64,000 nt of DNA, taken from contig JYOE01000020.1 in the NCBI GenBank assembly GCA_000955875.1, positions 62,001-126,000 on the forward strand, given 5' to 3'. Positions 24,408 to 33,459 of this stretch are shown here, in pieces. Each line of letters begins with the position of its first letter. Position 1 is the stretch's first letter. The position numbers and the translations under genes are program-made. A model generated the notes under the pieces. That model saw only the letters and a program-made list of their open reading frames with translations. It made no database searches and was not told where the DNA came from. This stretch comes from Terrabacter sp. 28. GTDB taxonomy: Bacteria > Actinomycetota > Actinomycetes > Actinomycetales > Dermatophilaceae.

Positions 24408-26444
24408 TCAGGGGATCGGGAGCTCCTGGAGCACGACCTTCTTGCCCGTGCTGCGCTGCGAGAGGTCGGCCAGCGCCTGCCGCACCGTCTTCGAGAACAG
24501 GTGGGCTCCCTTGATGGTGGGGTGCACCCGGTCGGACTGGACCTGCTCCGGATGCGCCCGGATCGCGTCGGCCCAGTCGGCGACGACGACGTTGGGGCGG
24601 CCGCGGGCGACGAGCTCGAGAGTGGCGTTGTCGGAGTCGATGCGGGCGAAGGGCCCCATGACGTTGACGAGGACGACCATCCGACGGGGCCCCAGCGCGT
24701 CGAGCACCTTGTTCACGGCGTCGGCGTCGACGCCGGCGTTGGTGCCGAAGGCGAGGATGACGGCCCGACGGTTGCCGTCCCCCCGGGCCGTGACCTCGGT
24801 GAGGCCGTCGGACCAGCGGCGGTTGGACTTCGCGTCGATGCGGATGCCCGGGAAGTAGTAGCGCAGCGCCTGCAGGCTGCCGACCATGATGGAGTCGCCG
24901 TACGCGTCGATCTCGGGTCCGGTGGGCATCGTGAACGACGCCGTGACGGCGCCCGCCGCACCTGCCGACCCGGTCGTCGTCGGTGCCGGGGCCGAGGCAG
25001 CGCCCGACGGGTTCGCAGCGACACCCTTCGCGCCGTCGGAGCCGGTGGGAGCACCTGACGGCGTGCCCGGGCGGGCATCCGACTGGGCGTCCGACTGGGC
25101 GTCCGACTCGGCGGCTGCCTCGTTGGCCGCGAGCATCCGTGCCGTCTCGCTCATGTCGGGAGCGGTGATGACGACGACGGCGGTGACCACGGCCACGCCT
25201 GCCGCGACGCCGGCGACGACCTGCTTGCCGCGCCGCGTCAGCGAGGTCGCGCTCGCGCGCAGGCTGGAGGCGACGCCGCGGAAGCCGAGCGTTCGGAAGG
25301 GCGCCTCGACGAAGCGGTAGGTGAGGTCGGCGAGGGCCAGGGTGACGAGCACGCACCAGACGCGCGTCAGCAGGTGCGACATCGTGCCGGGCGCCGAGGG
25401 GTTGTCGAGCGCGACGAGGAGGATGACCGGCCAGTGCCAGAGGTAGATGGAGTAGGACCGCGCCCCGACCCAGCCCGCCACCGGGTGGCGCACCACCCGC
25501 TGGAGCGCGGTGACCCCTTCGGGCCGACGCTCGAGGACGCCCATCACGACCACGGCCGTGGCCACCGTCGCGACGGCGATGCCACCGCGGAAGGTGAGCG
25601 ACGACTGCTCGTCGAGCAGGGCCATCTCCGCGAGCAGCACGACGCCGGCCAGCGGGACGGCATACCGGCCCGGGCGGCCCCAGCGCGACGGTGCCACCCA
25701 CATCGCCAGCTGCGGGCTCGCCCACGCGAAGGCGAGCGCGGCCCCGGCCATGAGGCCCATGACGTGCGTGTCGGTGCCGTAGTAGACGCGGGTCGCGTCG
25801 GTGCCAGGCGTGAAGAGCAATGCCATGAGCACGGTCGAGGCCGCGCCGATGGTGAGGGCCACGCCCACCCGGATGCGGCTCGACACCGCCAGCAGGCCCA
25901 GCGTCAGCAGCGGCCAGGCGAGGTAGAACTGCTCCTCGACGGCGAGGGACCAGAAGTTCATGAACAGCTGGGGGGCGGTCTGGTCGAAGTAGCTGGTGCC
26001 TGCGGTGACCTCCAGCCAGTTCGTCGAGAAGGTGAGCGCCCCGACCATCTGCCGCCCGACGTCGACGAGGAGGTCCTGGCTGACGAGCCGAGCGATGAGC
26101 ACGCTCGTCAGGACGCAGAGGAGCAGGGCCGGCAGCAGCCGCCGGGCGCGACGCACCCAGAACTGCCCCAGCGCTATGCGGCCGGTGCGGTGGTGCTCGC
26201 GCACGAGGAGCGTGGTGATGAGGAAGCCCGACACGACGAAGAAGACGTCGACGCCGAGGAAGCCGCCCGGCAGCCACGAGGCGTTGAGGTGGTAGACGAG
26301 CACCCCTGCGATCGCGAGCGCGCGGAGGCCGTCGAGGCCCTCGATACGAGCGGGACGGGCACGCCCGGAGGAAGGGGTCGCCCCCTTGGCCGTGTCGGCG
26401 GTCTGACTCGTGCCAGCCGCCCGAGAAATCGCCGACGCCGTCAC
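24408..26444 (-). CDS. OafA/YrhL-type acyltransferase with C-terminal SGNH domain
   Basis: 678-residue membrane protein. About residues 25-370: acyltransferase-3 domain with LDGLRALAIAGVLVYHLN (catalytic His in YH), FFVVSGFLITTLL and FWSLAVEEQFYLAWP (VEEQFY). After a low-complexity Ala/Ser/Asp linker (about 420-490) an SGNH hydrolase-like domain carries YGDSIMVGS, FGTNAG and DRVHPT, giving Ser, Asn and Asp-His. Such proteins O-acetylate cell-surface polymers. GTG 26444 is chosen for its GGAAGGAG five bases upstream; in-frame ATG 26501 would add unconserved residues. Confidence 0.88.
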   Translation of the reverse strand: MTASAISRAAGTSQTADTAKGATPSSGRARPARIEGLDGLRALAIAGVLVYHLNASWLPGGFLGVDVFFVVSGFLITTLLVREHHRTGRIALGQFWVRRARRLLPALLLCVLTSVLIARLVSQDLLVDVGRQMVGALTFSTNWLEVTAGTSYFDQTAPQLFMNFWSLAVEEQFYLAWPLLTLGLLAVSSRIRVGVALTIGAASTVLMALLFTPGTDATRVYYGTDTHVMGLMAGAALAFAWASPQLAMWVAPSRWGRPGRYAVPLAGVVLLAEMALLDEQSSLTFRGGIAVATVATAVVVMGVLERRPEGVTALQRVVRHPVAGWVGARSYSIYLWHWPVILLVALDNPSAPGTMSHLLTRVWCVLVTLALADLTYRFVEAPFRTLGFRGVASSLRASATSLTRRGKQVVAGVAAGVAVVTAVVVITAPDMSETARMLAANEAAAESDAQSDAQSDARPGTPSGAPTGSDGAKGVAANPSGAASAPAPTTTGSAGAAGAVTASFTMPTGPEIDAYGDSIMVGSLQALRYYFPGIRIDAKSNRRWSDGLTEVTARGDGNRRAVILAFGTNAGVDADAVNKVLDALGPRRMVVLVNVMGPFARIDSDNATLELVARGRPNVVVADWADAIRAHPEQVQSDRVHPTIKGAHLFSKTVRQALADLSQRSTGKKVVLQELPIP

Positions 26445-26565
26445 GTCGCTCCTTCCGTGGGCCCCGGTGAGCTGACTCACCTTCGTGCCTGCCGTGAGCA
26501 TAGTGACGCACGGGGCTGACGGTGCGGCGCCACGCGGCACGTCCACGAGCGCGCTGCAGGCGGCA

Positions 26566-26571
26566 TACCGT
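26566..26571 (+). promoter_or_regulatory. Leaderless-type -10 box, acylphosphatase
   Basis: TACCGT six bases before GTG 26578; it overlaps an octamer copy (CGGCATAC, 26561-26568). Confidence 0.55.
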
Positions 26572-26577
26572 GTCTGC

Positions 26578-26871
26578 GTGGGCAGCGAGGCGGTGCGGGT
26601 GACGATGTTCGTGCGGGGGAGCGTCCAGGGGGTGGGCTTCCGATGGTGGACCCGCGCCCGCGCGCTCGAGCTCGGGCTCGTCGGTCACGCCCGCAACACC
26701 GCCGACGGGCGGGTGGAGGTGGTCGCACAGGGCAGCGTCGCCGCGGTCGAGCGACTGGAGGCGCTGCTGCGCGAGGACCCCTCGACGACACGCCGCCCGG
26801 GCCGGGTCGACTCCGTCGTCGTGCAGCAGGGCGTTCCGAGGGACGGAACCTCCGGGTTCGTCGAGCGTTGA
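26578..26871 (+). CDS. acyP: Acylphosphatase
   Basis: 97-residue enzyme hydrolysing carboxyl-phosphate bonds. The active-site loop GSVQGVGFRWW contains the phosphate-binding arginine, and GHARNTADGRVEVVAQG holds the catalytic asparagine. The GTG at 26578 is supported by the -10 box; an ATG at 26605 would cut the first strand. In many actinobacteria acyP is next to smc, which here begins 1.1 kb downstream. Confidence 0.93.
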   Translation: MGSEAVRVTMFVRGSVQGVGFRWWTRARALELGLVGHARNTADGRVEVVAQGSVAAVERLEALLREDPSTTRRPGRVDSVVVQQGVPRDGTSGFVER

Positions 26872-26877
26872 CCCGCC

Positions 26878-26883
26878 TAGGCT
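26878..26883 (+). promoter_or_regulatory. Leaderless-type -10 box, chorismate mutase
   Basis: TAGGCT seven bases before GTG 26891. Confidence 0.6.
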
Positions 26884-26890
26884 GGCCGGC

Positions 26891-27193
26891 GTGAGCGACG
26901 TGCCAGAGGTCCCAGCCGAGCTCGCCCGGCTGCGCAGCAGCATCGACAACATCGACGCTGCGCTCGTCCACCTGCTCGCCGAGCGCTTCAAGTGCACGCA
27001 GCAGGTCGGCCAGCTCAAGGCGGAGCACCACCTGCCCGCGGCCGACCCGGCCCGCGAGGAGCGGCAGATCGCTCGGCTCCGGGCCCTCGCCAAGGACGCC
27101 GGGCTCGACCCGGTCTTCGCCGAGTCGTTCCTGAACTTCATCATCGCCGAGGTCATCCACCACCACGAGCGCATCGCCAACGGCGACGAGTGA
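26891..27193 (+). CDS. Chorismate mutase (AroQ class)
   Basis: 100-residue all-helical protein converting chorismate to prephenate for phenylalanine and tyrosine synthesis. The helix-1 signature LRSSIDNIDAALVHLLAERF holds the conserved Arg and the ID-x-x-D pattern; VGQLKAEH provides the active-site lysine. Stand-alone actinobacterial AroQ enzymes often depend on a partner DAHP synthase for full activity; none is adjacent. GTG start with a leaderless -10 box. Confidence 0.92.
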   Translation: MSDVPEVPAELARLRSSIDNIDAALVHLLAERFKCTQQVGQLKAEHHLPAADPAREERQIARLRALAKDAGLDPVFAESFLNFIIAEVIHHHERIANGDE

Positions 27194-27211
27194 TCCCGGG
27201 CGCGGGCCGAC

Positions 27212-27859
27212 CTAGTAGAGCGTCGCGTCCTGCCGCGCGTCGAGGGCTCTGTCGTACGCCGCCGCCTCCTCGTCGGAGGCGAAGCCGCCCGCCTCGCGGG
27301 TCATGTCGCCCGCCGTGGGCAACGTCTTCGGGTCGACGCGGGAGTCGTTGTCCCACAAACGGCTTCGCTTGACAGCCCGGGCGCACTGGAAGTAGACGCG
27401 CTCCACGGTGACGACGAGGACCGACGCCGGGAGTCGGCCCCTCACCTCGTGGCGGGCCAGCTCGACGGGGTCGGTCGAGATCACGGCGGTGCCGCGGACG
27501 CGCAGCTCCTCGCCCAGCCCCGGGACGAGGAACAGCAGTCCCACGCGAGGGTCGACGACGACGTTGCGCAGGGTGTCGAGCCGGTTGTTGCCGCGTCGGT
27601 CGGGGATGACGATGGTGTGCTCGTCGCGCACGACGACGAACCCGGGCTGGTCGCCGCGTGGCGACTGGTCCAGGCCACCGTCGCCCACCGTCGAGACGAC
27701 GACGAACGGCGAGGCCGCGATGATCCGGGCGTGGCTGGGCGTGAGCACCGGGGACTCCTTGGCGAGCGAGTTCGGCGCCGGGGGAGTCGGGTAGAGCTCG
27801 AGCAGGCGCGCGGCCGTGGTCACGATGTGCGGGTCGGCGGGGGCCTGGTGCTCGTTCAC
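27212..27859 (-). CDS. Pyridoxamine 5'-phosphate oxidase-fold protein (MSMEG_1061-like)
   Basis: 215-residue split-barrel flavin-binding protein. Visible: IAASPFVVVSTVGDGGLDQSPRGDQPGF at the core, then IPDRRGNNRLDTLRNVVVDPRVGLLFLVPG (the RGNNR segment expected to contact FMN phosphate) and FQCARAVKRSRLW near the end. Resembles the MSMEG_1061 group of PPOX proteins, substrate unknown. GTG six bases after TACCGT. The C-terminal tail (about 175-215) is polar and extends beyond the barrel. Confidence 0.85.
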   Translation of the reverse strand: MNEHQAPADPHIVTTAARLLELYPTPPAPNSLAKESPVLTPSHARIIAASPFVVVSTVGDGGLDQSPRGDQPGFVVVRDEHTIVIPDRRGNNRLDTLRNVVVDPRVGLLFLVPGLGEELRVRGTAVISTDPVELARHEVRGRLPASVLVVTVERVYFQCARAVKRSRLWDNDSRVDPKTLPTAGDMTREAGGFASDEEAAAYDRALDARQDATLY

Positions 27860-27865
27860 CCGCCC

Positions 27866-27871
27866 ACGGTA
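27866..27871 (-). promoter_or_regulatory. Leaderless-type -10 box, PPOX-fold gene
   Basis: TACCGT on the minus strand, six bases before GTG 27859; it overlaps an octamer copy (27869-27876). Confidence 0.55.
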
Positions 27872-27977
27872 TGCCGCCCGACCCCTCCTCACGCCGCTCG
27901 CCTCCCGGGGGTCGGGCGTCCCGGCTAGTACGCTGACCGGGATCGTCGCCGCAGGACACCGAAGGAACCCCACGTTC

Positions 27978-30900
27978 GTGTACGTCAAGAGCCTCACCCT
28001 GAAGGGCTTCAAGTCCTTCGCCTCGGCGACCCACCTGCGCCTCGAGCCCGGCATCACGTGCATCGTCGGCCCGAACGGCTCCGGCAAGAGCAACGTCGTC
28101 GACGCGCTCGCGTGGGTGATGGGGGAGCAGGGCGCCAAGTCGCTGCGCGGCGGCAAGATGGAGGACGTCATCTTCGCCGGCACGACGGGCCGGGCCCCGC
28201 TCGGCCGCGCCGAGGTCGCGCTCACCATCGACAACACCGACGGTGCGCTGCCGATCGACTACACCGAGGTGACGATCGCCCGCACGATGTTCCGCAACGG
28301 CGGGTCCGAGTACGCCATCAACGGCACCCCCTGCCGCCTGCTCGACGTGCAGGAGCTGCTCTCCGACAGCGGCATCGGCCGCGAGATGCACGTCATCGTC
28401 GGCCAGGGCCAGCTCGACACGGTGCTGCGGGCCACCCCCGAGGAGCGCCGCGGCTTCATCGAGGAGGCCGCCGGTGTGCTCAAGCACCGCAAGCGCAAGG
28501 AGCGCGCCCTCCGCAAGCTCGAGACGATGGAGGCCAACCTCACCCGCGTGCACGACCTCACGGGTGAGATCCGGCGCCAGCTCGGTCCGCTCGGCCGCCA
28601 GGCCGAGACGGCCCGCAAGGCCGCCGTCATCCAGACCGACGCCCGCGACGCCCGCCTGCGCCTGCTCGCCGACGACCTCGTCCAGCTCACCTCGACCCTC
28701 GAGCAGGAGGTCGCCGACGAGTCCGCCCTCATCGAGCGGCGTGCAGAGGTCGAGGAGTCGATCGCAGAGCTCGCCACGCGCCTCGGCTCGCTCGAGGAGG
28801 CCGCCGAGGCGGCCCGTCCCGCGCTCACCCGGGCGCAGGACGAGTACGTCGCCCTCGGGCGCCTGGTGGAGCGGATGGCCTCGACGCGCTCGCTCGCGGC
28901 CGAACGCGTACGCCTGCTCAGCGAGGACGACGAGCCCGAGGAGTCCGGCCAGAGCCGCGACCCGGAGCAGCTGCGAGCCCAGGCCGCCGAGGTGCGCGAG
29001 CAGGAGGCGTACCTGCTCGAGGAGATCGCCGAGGCCCAGGCCGCACTCGAGGACGCCGTCGCCAGTCGGGCGGACGCCGAGCGCGGCTACGCCGAGGAGA
29101 CCACGCGACTGCAGCGTGAGGCCCGGGCCGCGGCCGACCGCCGCGAGGGACTCGCCAAGCTGGGCGGTCAGGTGGGCGCCAAGGCGTCCCGCATCGAGGC
29201 CCGCGAGGCCGAGGTCGGTCGCCTGCGCAGCACCATCGAGGCGGCCCAGGCCCGGGCCGCCGAGGCCGAGCGCGAGTTCTCGCGCCTCGAGGCCGGTGTC
29301 GCCCAGGACGAGGAGGGCGAGGAGGGCCTCGACACCGCCTACGAGCAGGCCGCCGCGCGCCTCGATGCGGCCGAGGCCGAGCTGGCCCGCTGGAAGGAGG
29401 CCGAGGCCACCGCCGAGCGGGCCCGCACCACCGCTGCCGCGCGGGTCGAGGCCCTGGGCCTCAGCCTCAGCCGCAAGGACGGCGCGGCCGCCCTGCTCGC
29501 CGCTGCCGACGACGGCCACGAGATCCTCGGCTCCGTCGCCTCGCTCGTCACCGTCGAGGCCGGCCTCGAGAACGCCGTCGCCGCTGCCCTCGGCTCGGCC
29601 GCCGAGGCGCTCGCCGTCGGCTCCCTCGACGCGGCCGCCGCTGCGCTCGAGTCGCTGCGCGAGGGCGACCACGGCCGGGCGAGCCTGCTCGTCGCCGAGT
29701 CGGCCGGTGCAGTCGACCACTCCGGCTGGCCGACGCTCCCCGGCGGCTCCCGGTGGGCTCGCGACGTCGTCGAGTGCCCCGCCTCCGTGCGTCCCGCCCT
29801 CGACCAGGTGCTCGAGCGCGTCGCCCTCGTGCCCGACGGCGCCACCGCCCGCGAGGTCGTGCGCACCCACGGCGGCGTCACCGCCGTCACCCGCGTCGGC
29901 GACGTCTATGCCCCCGGGGCCGTGCGCGGTGGCAGCAACGCCGCGCCGAGCCTCATCGAGCTGCAGGCCGCGCTCGACGAGGCCAAGGACGCCATGGCCC
30001 GCGCCACGCGCGAGGGCGAGGAGGCCCGGTTCCGGGTCGCCGGCGCCGAGTCGACCCGTGCCGAGCTGGCCGATGCCGTGGAGGCCGCGCTGGAGCGGCT
30101 CAACGAGAGCGACGCCCGCATGGCGGCCATCGCCGAGAAGCTCGGCTCGCTGGGGCAGACCCTGCGGGCAGCGCGAGCCGAGGTCGAGCGCACCGAGAAG
30201 GCCATCGCCGACGCGACCGCGGCGCTCGAGGCCGACCAGGCCGAGCACGCAGAGCTGACCGAGCGTCTCGAGGCGGCGAGCGGCGAGGGCGACTTCGTCG
30301 ACGAGCCGTCCACCGACGAGCGCGACCGGCTCGAGACCGTCGCGCGCGAGTCCCGGGCCGCCGAGACCGAGCTGCGGCTCGCGCTGCGCACCCGCGAGGA
30401 GCGTGCTCGCGCGCTCAAGGACCGCGCCGACGCGCTCGAGCGCGGCGCCCTGCACGAGGAGCAGGCCCGGGAGCGCCTCGCCGAGAAGCGCGCCCGGCGC
30501 CAGCGCGAGGCGGCCGTCGCCGGAGCCGTGCGCACCGCCGCCGAGTGGGCCCACGGGCTCCTCGCCGAGTCGGCCGACGAGGCCGGCCGCGCCCGCGCCG
30601 CAGGCGAGGCCGAGCGCACCGAGCGCGACGCCGAGCTCGCCGTGGTCCGCCGCGACATCGGCGTGCTGCAGGCCGAGCTGCGCGAGCTGACCGACACCGT
30701 GCACCGCGACGAGGTCGCCCGCACGCAGCAGCGCCTGCGCATCGAGCAGCTGCAGACCAAGGCGGTCGAGGAGCTCGGCATCGCACCGTCCGACCTCGTC
30801 GAGGAGTTCGGGCCGCACCAGCTCGTGCCGATCGTGCCCGATCCCGATGCCGACCCCGACGCGCCGCAGCCCGACCCCGTCCCGTTCGTGCGCGATGCGC

Positions 30901-31556
30901 AGGAGAAGCGGCTGCGGCAGGCCGAGCGCAAGCTCAATGCCCTGGGCCGGATCAACCCCCTTGCGCTGGAGGAGTTCTCGGCCCTCGAGGAGCGACACAA
31001 GTTCCTCACCGAGCAGCTCGAGGACCTCAAGAACTCCAAGCGCGACCTGCTCGACATCGTCAAGGAGGTCGACGAGCGCGTCGAGCGCGTCTTCGCCGAG
31101 GCGTTCGAGGACACCGCGGTGCAGTTCGAGCGCGTCTTCCAGCGGCTCTTCCCCGGCGGTGAGGGGCGTCTCGTCCTCACCGACCCGTCGAACATGCTGA
31201 CCACCGGTCTCGAGGTCGAGGCCCGCCCGCCGGGCAAGAAGATCAAGCGGCTCTCGCTGCTCTCGGGTGGAGAGCGCTCGCTCGTCGCGGTGGCCCTGCT
31301 CGTGTCGATCTTCAAGGCGCGCCCCTCGCCCTTCTACATCATGGACGAGGTCGAGGCCGCCCTCGACGACGCCAACCTGGGCCGCCTCATCACGCTCTTC
31401 GAGGAGCTGCGCGACAGCTCCCAGCTGATCGTCATCACGCACCAGAAGAAGACGATGGAGATCGCCGACGCCCTCTACGGCGTCAGCATGCGCGGCGACG
31501 GCGTCACGACGGTCGTCTCGCAGCGCCTGCGCGACGTGGCCGACCGGCCGGCCTGA
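27978..31556 (+). CDS. smc: Chromosome segregation protein SMC
   Basis: 1192-residue condensin ATPase. N-terminal YVKSLTLKGFKSFASAT and Walker A GPNGSGKSNV at about 33; long Glu/Ala/Arg-rich coiled coil; hinge around 500-660 (LLAAADDGHEILGSVASLV... and GGVTAVTRVGDVYAPGAVRGG); second coiled coil; C-terminal ABC signature LLSGGERSLVAVALL and Walker B FYIMDEVEAALDD near 1095-1135. Works with ScpA and ScpB (not in window) to organise and segregate the chromosome. GTG start; AAGGAA about ten bases upstream. TACGCT near 27931 could be its -10 box. Confidence 0.97.
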   Translation: MYVKSLTLKGFKSFASATHLRLEPGITCIVGPNGSGKSNVVDALAWVMGEQGAKSLRGGKMEDVIFAGTTGRAPLGRAEVALTIDNTDGALPIDYTEVTIARTMFRNGGSEYAINGTPCRLLDVQELLSDSGIGREMHVIVGQGQLDTVLRATPEERRGFIEEAAGVLKHRKRKERALRKLETMEANLTRVHDLTGEIRRQLGPLGRQAETARKAAVIQTDARDARLRLLADDLVQLTSTLEQEVADESALIERRAEVEESIAELATRLGSLEEAAEAARPALTRAQDEYVALGRLVERMASTRSLAAERVRLLSEDDEPEESGQSRDPEQLRAQAAEVREQEAYLLEEIAEAQAALEDAVASRADAERGYAEETTRLQREARAAADRREGLAKLGGQVGAKASRIEAREAEVGRLRSTIEAAQARAAEAEREFSRLEAGVAQDEEGEEGLDTAYEQAAARLDAAEAELARWKEAEATAERARTTAAARVEALGLSLSRKDGAAALLAAADDGHEILGSVASLVTVEAGLENAVAAALGSAAEALAVGSLDAAAAALESLREGDHGRASLLVAESAGAVDHSGWPTLPGGSRWARDVVECPASVRPALDQVLERVALVPDGATAREVVRTHGGVTAVTRVGDVYAPGAVRGGSNAAPSLIELQAALDEAKDAMARATREGEEARFRVAGAESTRAELADAVEAALERLNESDARMAAIAEKLGSLGQTLRAARAEVERTEKAIADATAALEADQAEHAELTERLEAASGEGDFVDEPSTDERDRLETVARESRAAETELRLALRTREERARALKDRADALERGALHEEQARERLAEKRARRQREAAVAGAVRTAAEWAHGLLAESADEAGRARAAGEAERTERDAELAVVRRDIGVLQAELRELTDTVHRDEVARTQQRLRIEQLQTKAVEELGIAPSDLVEEFGPHQLVPIVPDPDADPDAPQPDPVPFVRDAQEKRLRQAERKLNALGRINPLALEEFSALEERHKFLTEQLEDLKNSKRDLLDIVKEVDERVERVFAEAFEDTAVQFERVFQRLFPGGEGRLVLTDPSNMLTTGLEVEARPPGKKIKRLSLLSGGERSLVAVALLVSIFKARPSPFYIMDEVEAALDDANLGRLITLFEELRDSSQLIVITHQKKTMEIADALYGVSMRGDGVTTVVSQRLRDVADRPA

Positions 31557-31574
31557 CCCGGCGGCATACGGCAG

Positions 31575-31601
31575 GGCCGACCGCAACGGGGCGGGTCGGC
31601 C
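31575..31601 (+). terminator. Candidate smc terminator
   Basis: GGCCGACC and GGTCGGCC form a perfect 8-base stem around an 11-base loop, about 20 bases after the smc stop. There is no U-run. An octamer copy (31562-31569) precedes it. Confidence 0.45.
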
Positions 31602-31633
31602 ATCGCGCGCGCCCCGACCCAACGCGTTTCGGG

Positions 31634-31661
31634 TTGCCAAATCGTCACACTGTGCTATTTG
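31634..31661 (+). promoter_or_regulatory. Candidate promoter upstream of the smc-ftsY small ORF
   Basis: TTGCCA (31634-31639), 16 bases, then TATTTG (31656-31661), in an unusually AT-rich patch for this genome. It could drive the small ORF and ftsY. Confidence 0.45.
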
Positions 31662-31694
31662 CATCCCACGGGCCTCATGCGTCACTCTTGTCAC

Positions 31695-31880
31695 ATGGTC
31701 TTCCTGGTCCTCTCGATGCTCGTCGTCACCGTGCTGGCCGTGGCCGTCGTCGGCGTCGTCGCGGTGCCGGCCCATCGGGGCGGTCGCGACGTCCTCACCG
31801 CCAAGGGAGAGGCCATCGCCGAGGACGCCCGCCGGCGCGCAGGCGGCGTGGTCCGCCGCACCGACGCCCGTATGCCGTAG
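31695..31880 (+). CDS. Small single-pass membrane protein between smc and ftsY
   Basis: 61 residues: VFLVLSMLVVTVLAVAVVGVVAVPAH is one strong transmembrane segment, followed by a basic cytoplasmic tail (RRRAGGVVRRTDARMP). The stop codon lies inside an octamer (GTATGCCGTAG). No family recognised. The start is not decided: ATG 31695 gives a tight hydrophobic N-terminus; ATG 31677 is also in frame. Position between smc and ftsY and a plausible promoter upstream argue it is real. Confidence 0.55.
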   Translation: MVFLVLSMLVVTVLAVAVVGVVAVPAHRGGRDVLTAKGEAIAEDARRRAGGVVRRTDARMP

Positions 31881-32037
31881 CGACGACCCTCGAGGGAGGG
31901 CCCCGCGCCCCGCTCGCTCAGCTCGCCGCGGTCGGCGTCCGGTCAGCGTATACGCACAGCCTCCGTCCGGCGGGGCGCGTCCGACAGGCCGCCGCGCCCG
32001 CGCTCGCCGGAGCAGCCCGCTCGTCCCTGATGGTTGG

Positions 32038-33261
32038 ATGGCTGACGTGGACACAGTCTTGATCTTCGTCATCATCGGCGTCGTCATCCTCGCGGGAGCG
32101 GTCGCCTACGGCGTCAACCTCGTGCGGGGTCGCGCCGGCCGCACCGTCGAGCGGGAGGCGCCACCCGCTGCGCCGGGCCTGCCTGCCGAGGACCTCGACC
32201 GCAGACCACCCACCGACTCGACCGACACCGTCGCGCCACCTGCGGGGGCAGGCGCCCCGGCCCCGGCTCCCGAGACGGTGGCTGCGGAGGCGCCGACCGC
32301 GCCCCCGGCGCCGCCCGAGCCGGCCGTCGAGCGGCCCGAGTCCGCGCGCGGCCGGTTGCAGCGGCTCCGGGCTCGCCTCGCCCGCTCCAACTCCTCGATC
32401 GGGCAGGGACTGCTCGCCCTGCTCTCGCGCGGCCGCCTCGACGAGGAGACGTGGGAAGAGGTCGAGGACACCCTCATCGGCTCCGACCTCGGGGTCGAGG
32501 CCACGACCCAGCTCGTCGACTCCCTGCGCACCAAGGTCAAGGTCGACGGCACCACCGACGAGGCCACGGTCCGCGGCTGGCTGCGCGACGAGCTCCTCGC
32601 CCTCGTCCAGCCCGACATGGACCGCCGCATCGCCAGCAGCCGGGTCGGCGACCGGCCGGCCGTGATCCTCGTCGTCGGTGTCAACGGCACCGGCAAGACG
32701 ACGACGGTGGGCAAGCTCGCGCGCGTGCTCGTGGCGGAGGACCGCGAGGTGATCCTCGGCGCGGCCGACACCTTCCGGGCCGCGGCCGCCGACCAGCTCG
32801 AGACCTGGGGCGCCCGGGTGGGCGTGCCCACCGTCCGGTCCGACAAGGACGGCGCCGACCCCGCCGCCGTCGCCTTCGACGCCGTCAAGGCCGGCATCGA
32901 GGAGGAGGTCGACGTCGTCATCATCGACACGGCCGGTCGCCTCCACAACAAGGTCGGCCTGATGGACGAGCTCGGCAAGGTCAAGCGCGTCATCGAGAAG
33001 CAGAGCGAGATCGACGAGGTGCTGCTCGTCCTCGACGCGACGACCGGCCAGAACGGCCTGCAGCAGGCCAAGGTCTTCTCCGAGGCCGTCGACGTCACGG
33101 GCATCGTGCTCACCAAGCTCGACGGCACCGCGAAGGGCGGCATCGTCATCGCGGTCCAGCGCCAGCTCGGCGTGCCGGTCAAGCTGGTCGGCCTGGGGGA
33201 GGGCCCCGACGACCTCGCCCCCTTCGACCCTGAGGCCTTCGTCGACGCCATCGTCATGTAG
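32038..33261 (+). CDS. ftsY: Signal recognition particle receptor FtsY
   Basis: 407-residue GTPase receptor that docks SRP-ribosome complexes at the membrane. An N-terminal transmembrane anchor (VLIFVIIGVVILAGAVAYGV, about 6-26) is followed by a Pro/Ala-rich linker (to about 105), the N domain, and the G domain: GVNGTGKTTTVGKLA at about 215, DTFRAAAADQLE, DTAGRLHNK, TKLDGTAKGG. The partner Ffh is encoded 5 kb downstream. Direct N-terminal anchoring is typical of actinobacterial FtsY. Confidence 0.97.
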   Translation: MADVDTVLIFVIIGVVILAGAVAYGVNLVRGRAGRTVEREAPPAAPGLPAEDLDRRPPTDSTDTVAPPAGAGAPAPAPETVAAEAPTAPPAPPEPAVERPESARGRLQRLRARLARSNSSIGQGLLALLSRGRLDEETWEEVEDTLIGSDLGVEATTQLVDSLRTKVKVDGTTDEATVRGWLRDELLALVQPDMDRRIASSRVGDRPAVILVVGVNGTGKTTTVGKLARVLVAEDREVILGAADTFRAAAADQLETWGARVGVPTVRSDKDGADPAAVAFDAVKAGIEEEVDVVIIDTAGRLHNKVGLMDELGKVKRVIEKQSEIDEVLLVLDATTGQNGLQQAKVFSEAVDVTGIVLTKLDGTAKGGIVIAVQRQLGVPVKLVGLGEGPDDLAPFDPEAFVDAIVM

Positions 33262-33368
33262 CGGGAGCACGCCCAGCCAGAGCACGTAGGCCGACCCGGC
33301 GGCATACGTGCTCTTGGCATGTCCGCTGGTCGGTCATGCCATCCACGATGTGGACGCCCGTGTGGCGG

Positions 33369-33415
33369 GAAACCATCCGCTAACACCGCTCGGGTGTTGT
33401 TGACACGGCTGTAAC
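33369..33415 (+). promoter_or_regulatory. Putative GlnR-type site and amtB promoter region
   Basis: GAAAC (33369-33373), six bases, CTAAC (33380-33384), and later GTAAC (33411-33415) match the half-site style of the actinobacterial nitrogen regulator GlnR (GnTAC / GAAAC units). AACACC and GGTGTT (33382-33398) also form a 6-base inverted repeat, and TTGACA lies at 33400-33405. The block sits 45-90 bases before the amtB ATG. Confidence 0.5.
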
Positions 33416-33459
33416 AAACGGAGCGCGCCCGTGAAACGGCCCGTCTCCAGACTCCTCGC

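Noticed and set aside
27153..32087. Very long minus-strand open frame opposite smc (over 1600 codons)
   Set aside because: High GC content opens antisense frames opposite coiled-coil genes. The translation is low complexity and smc is unmistakable.
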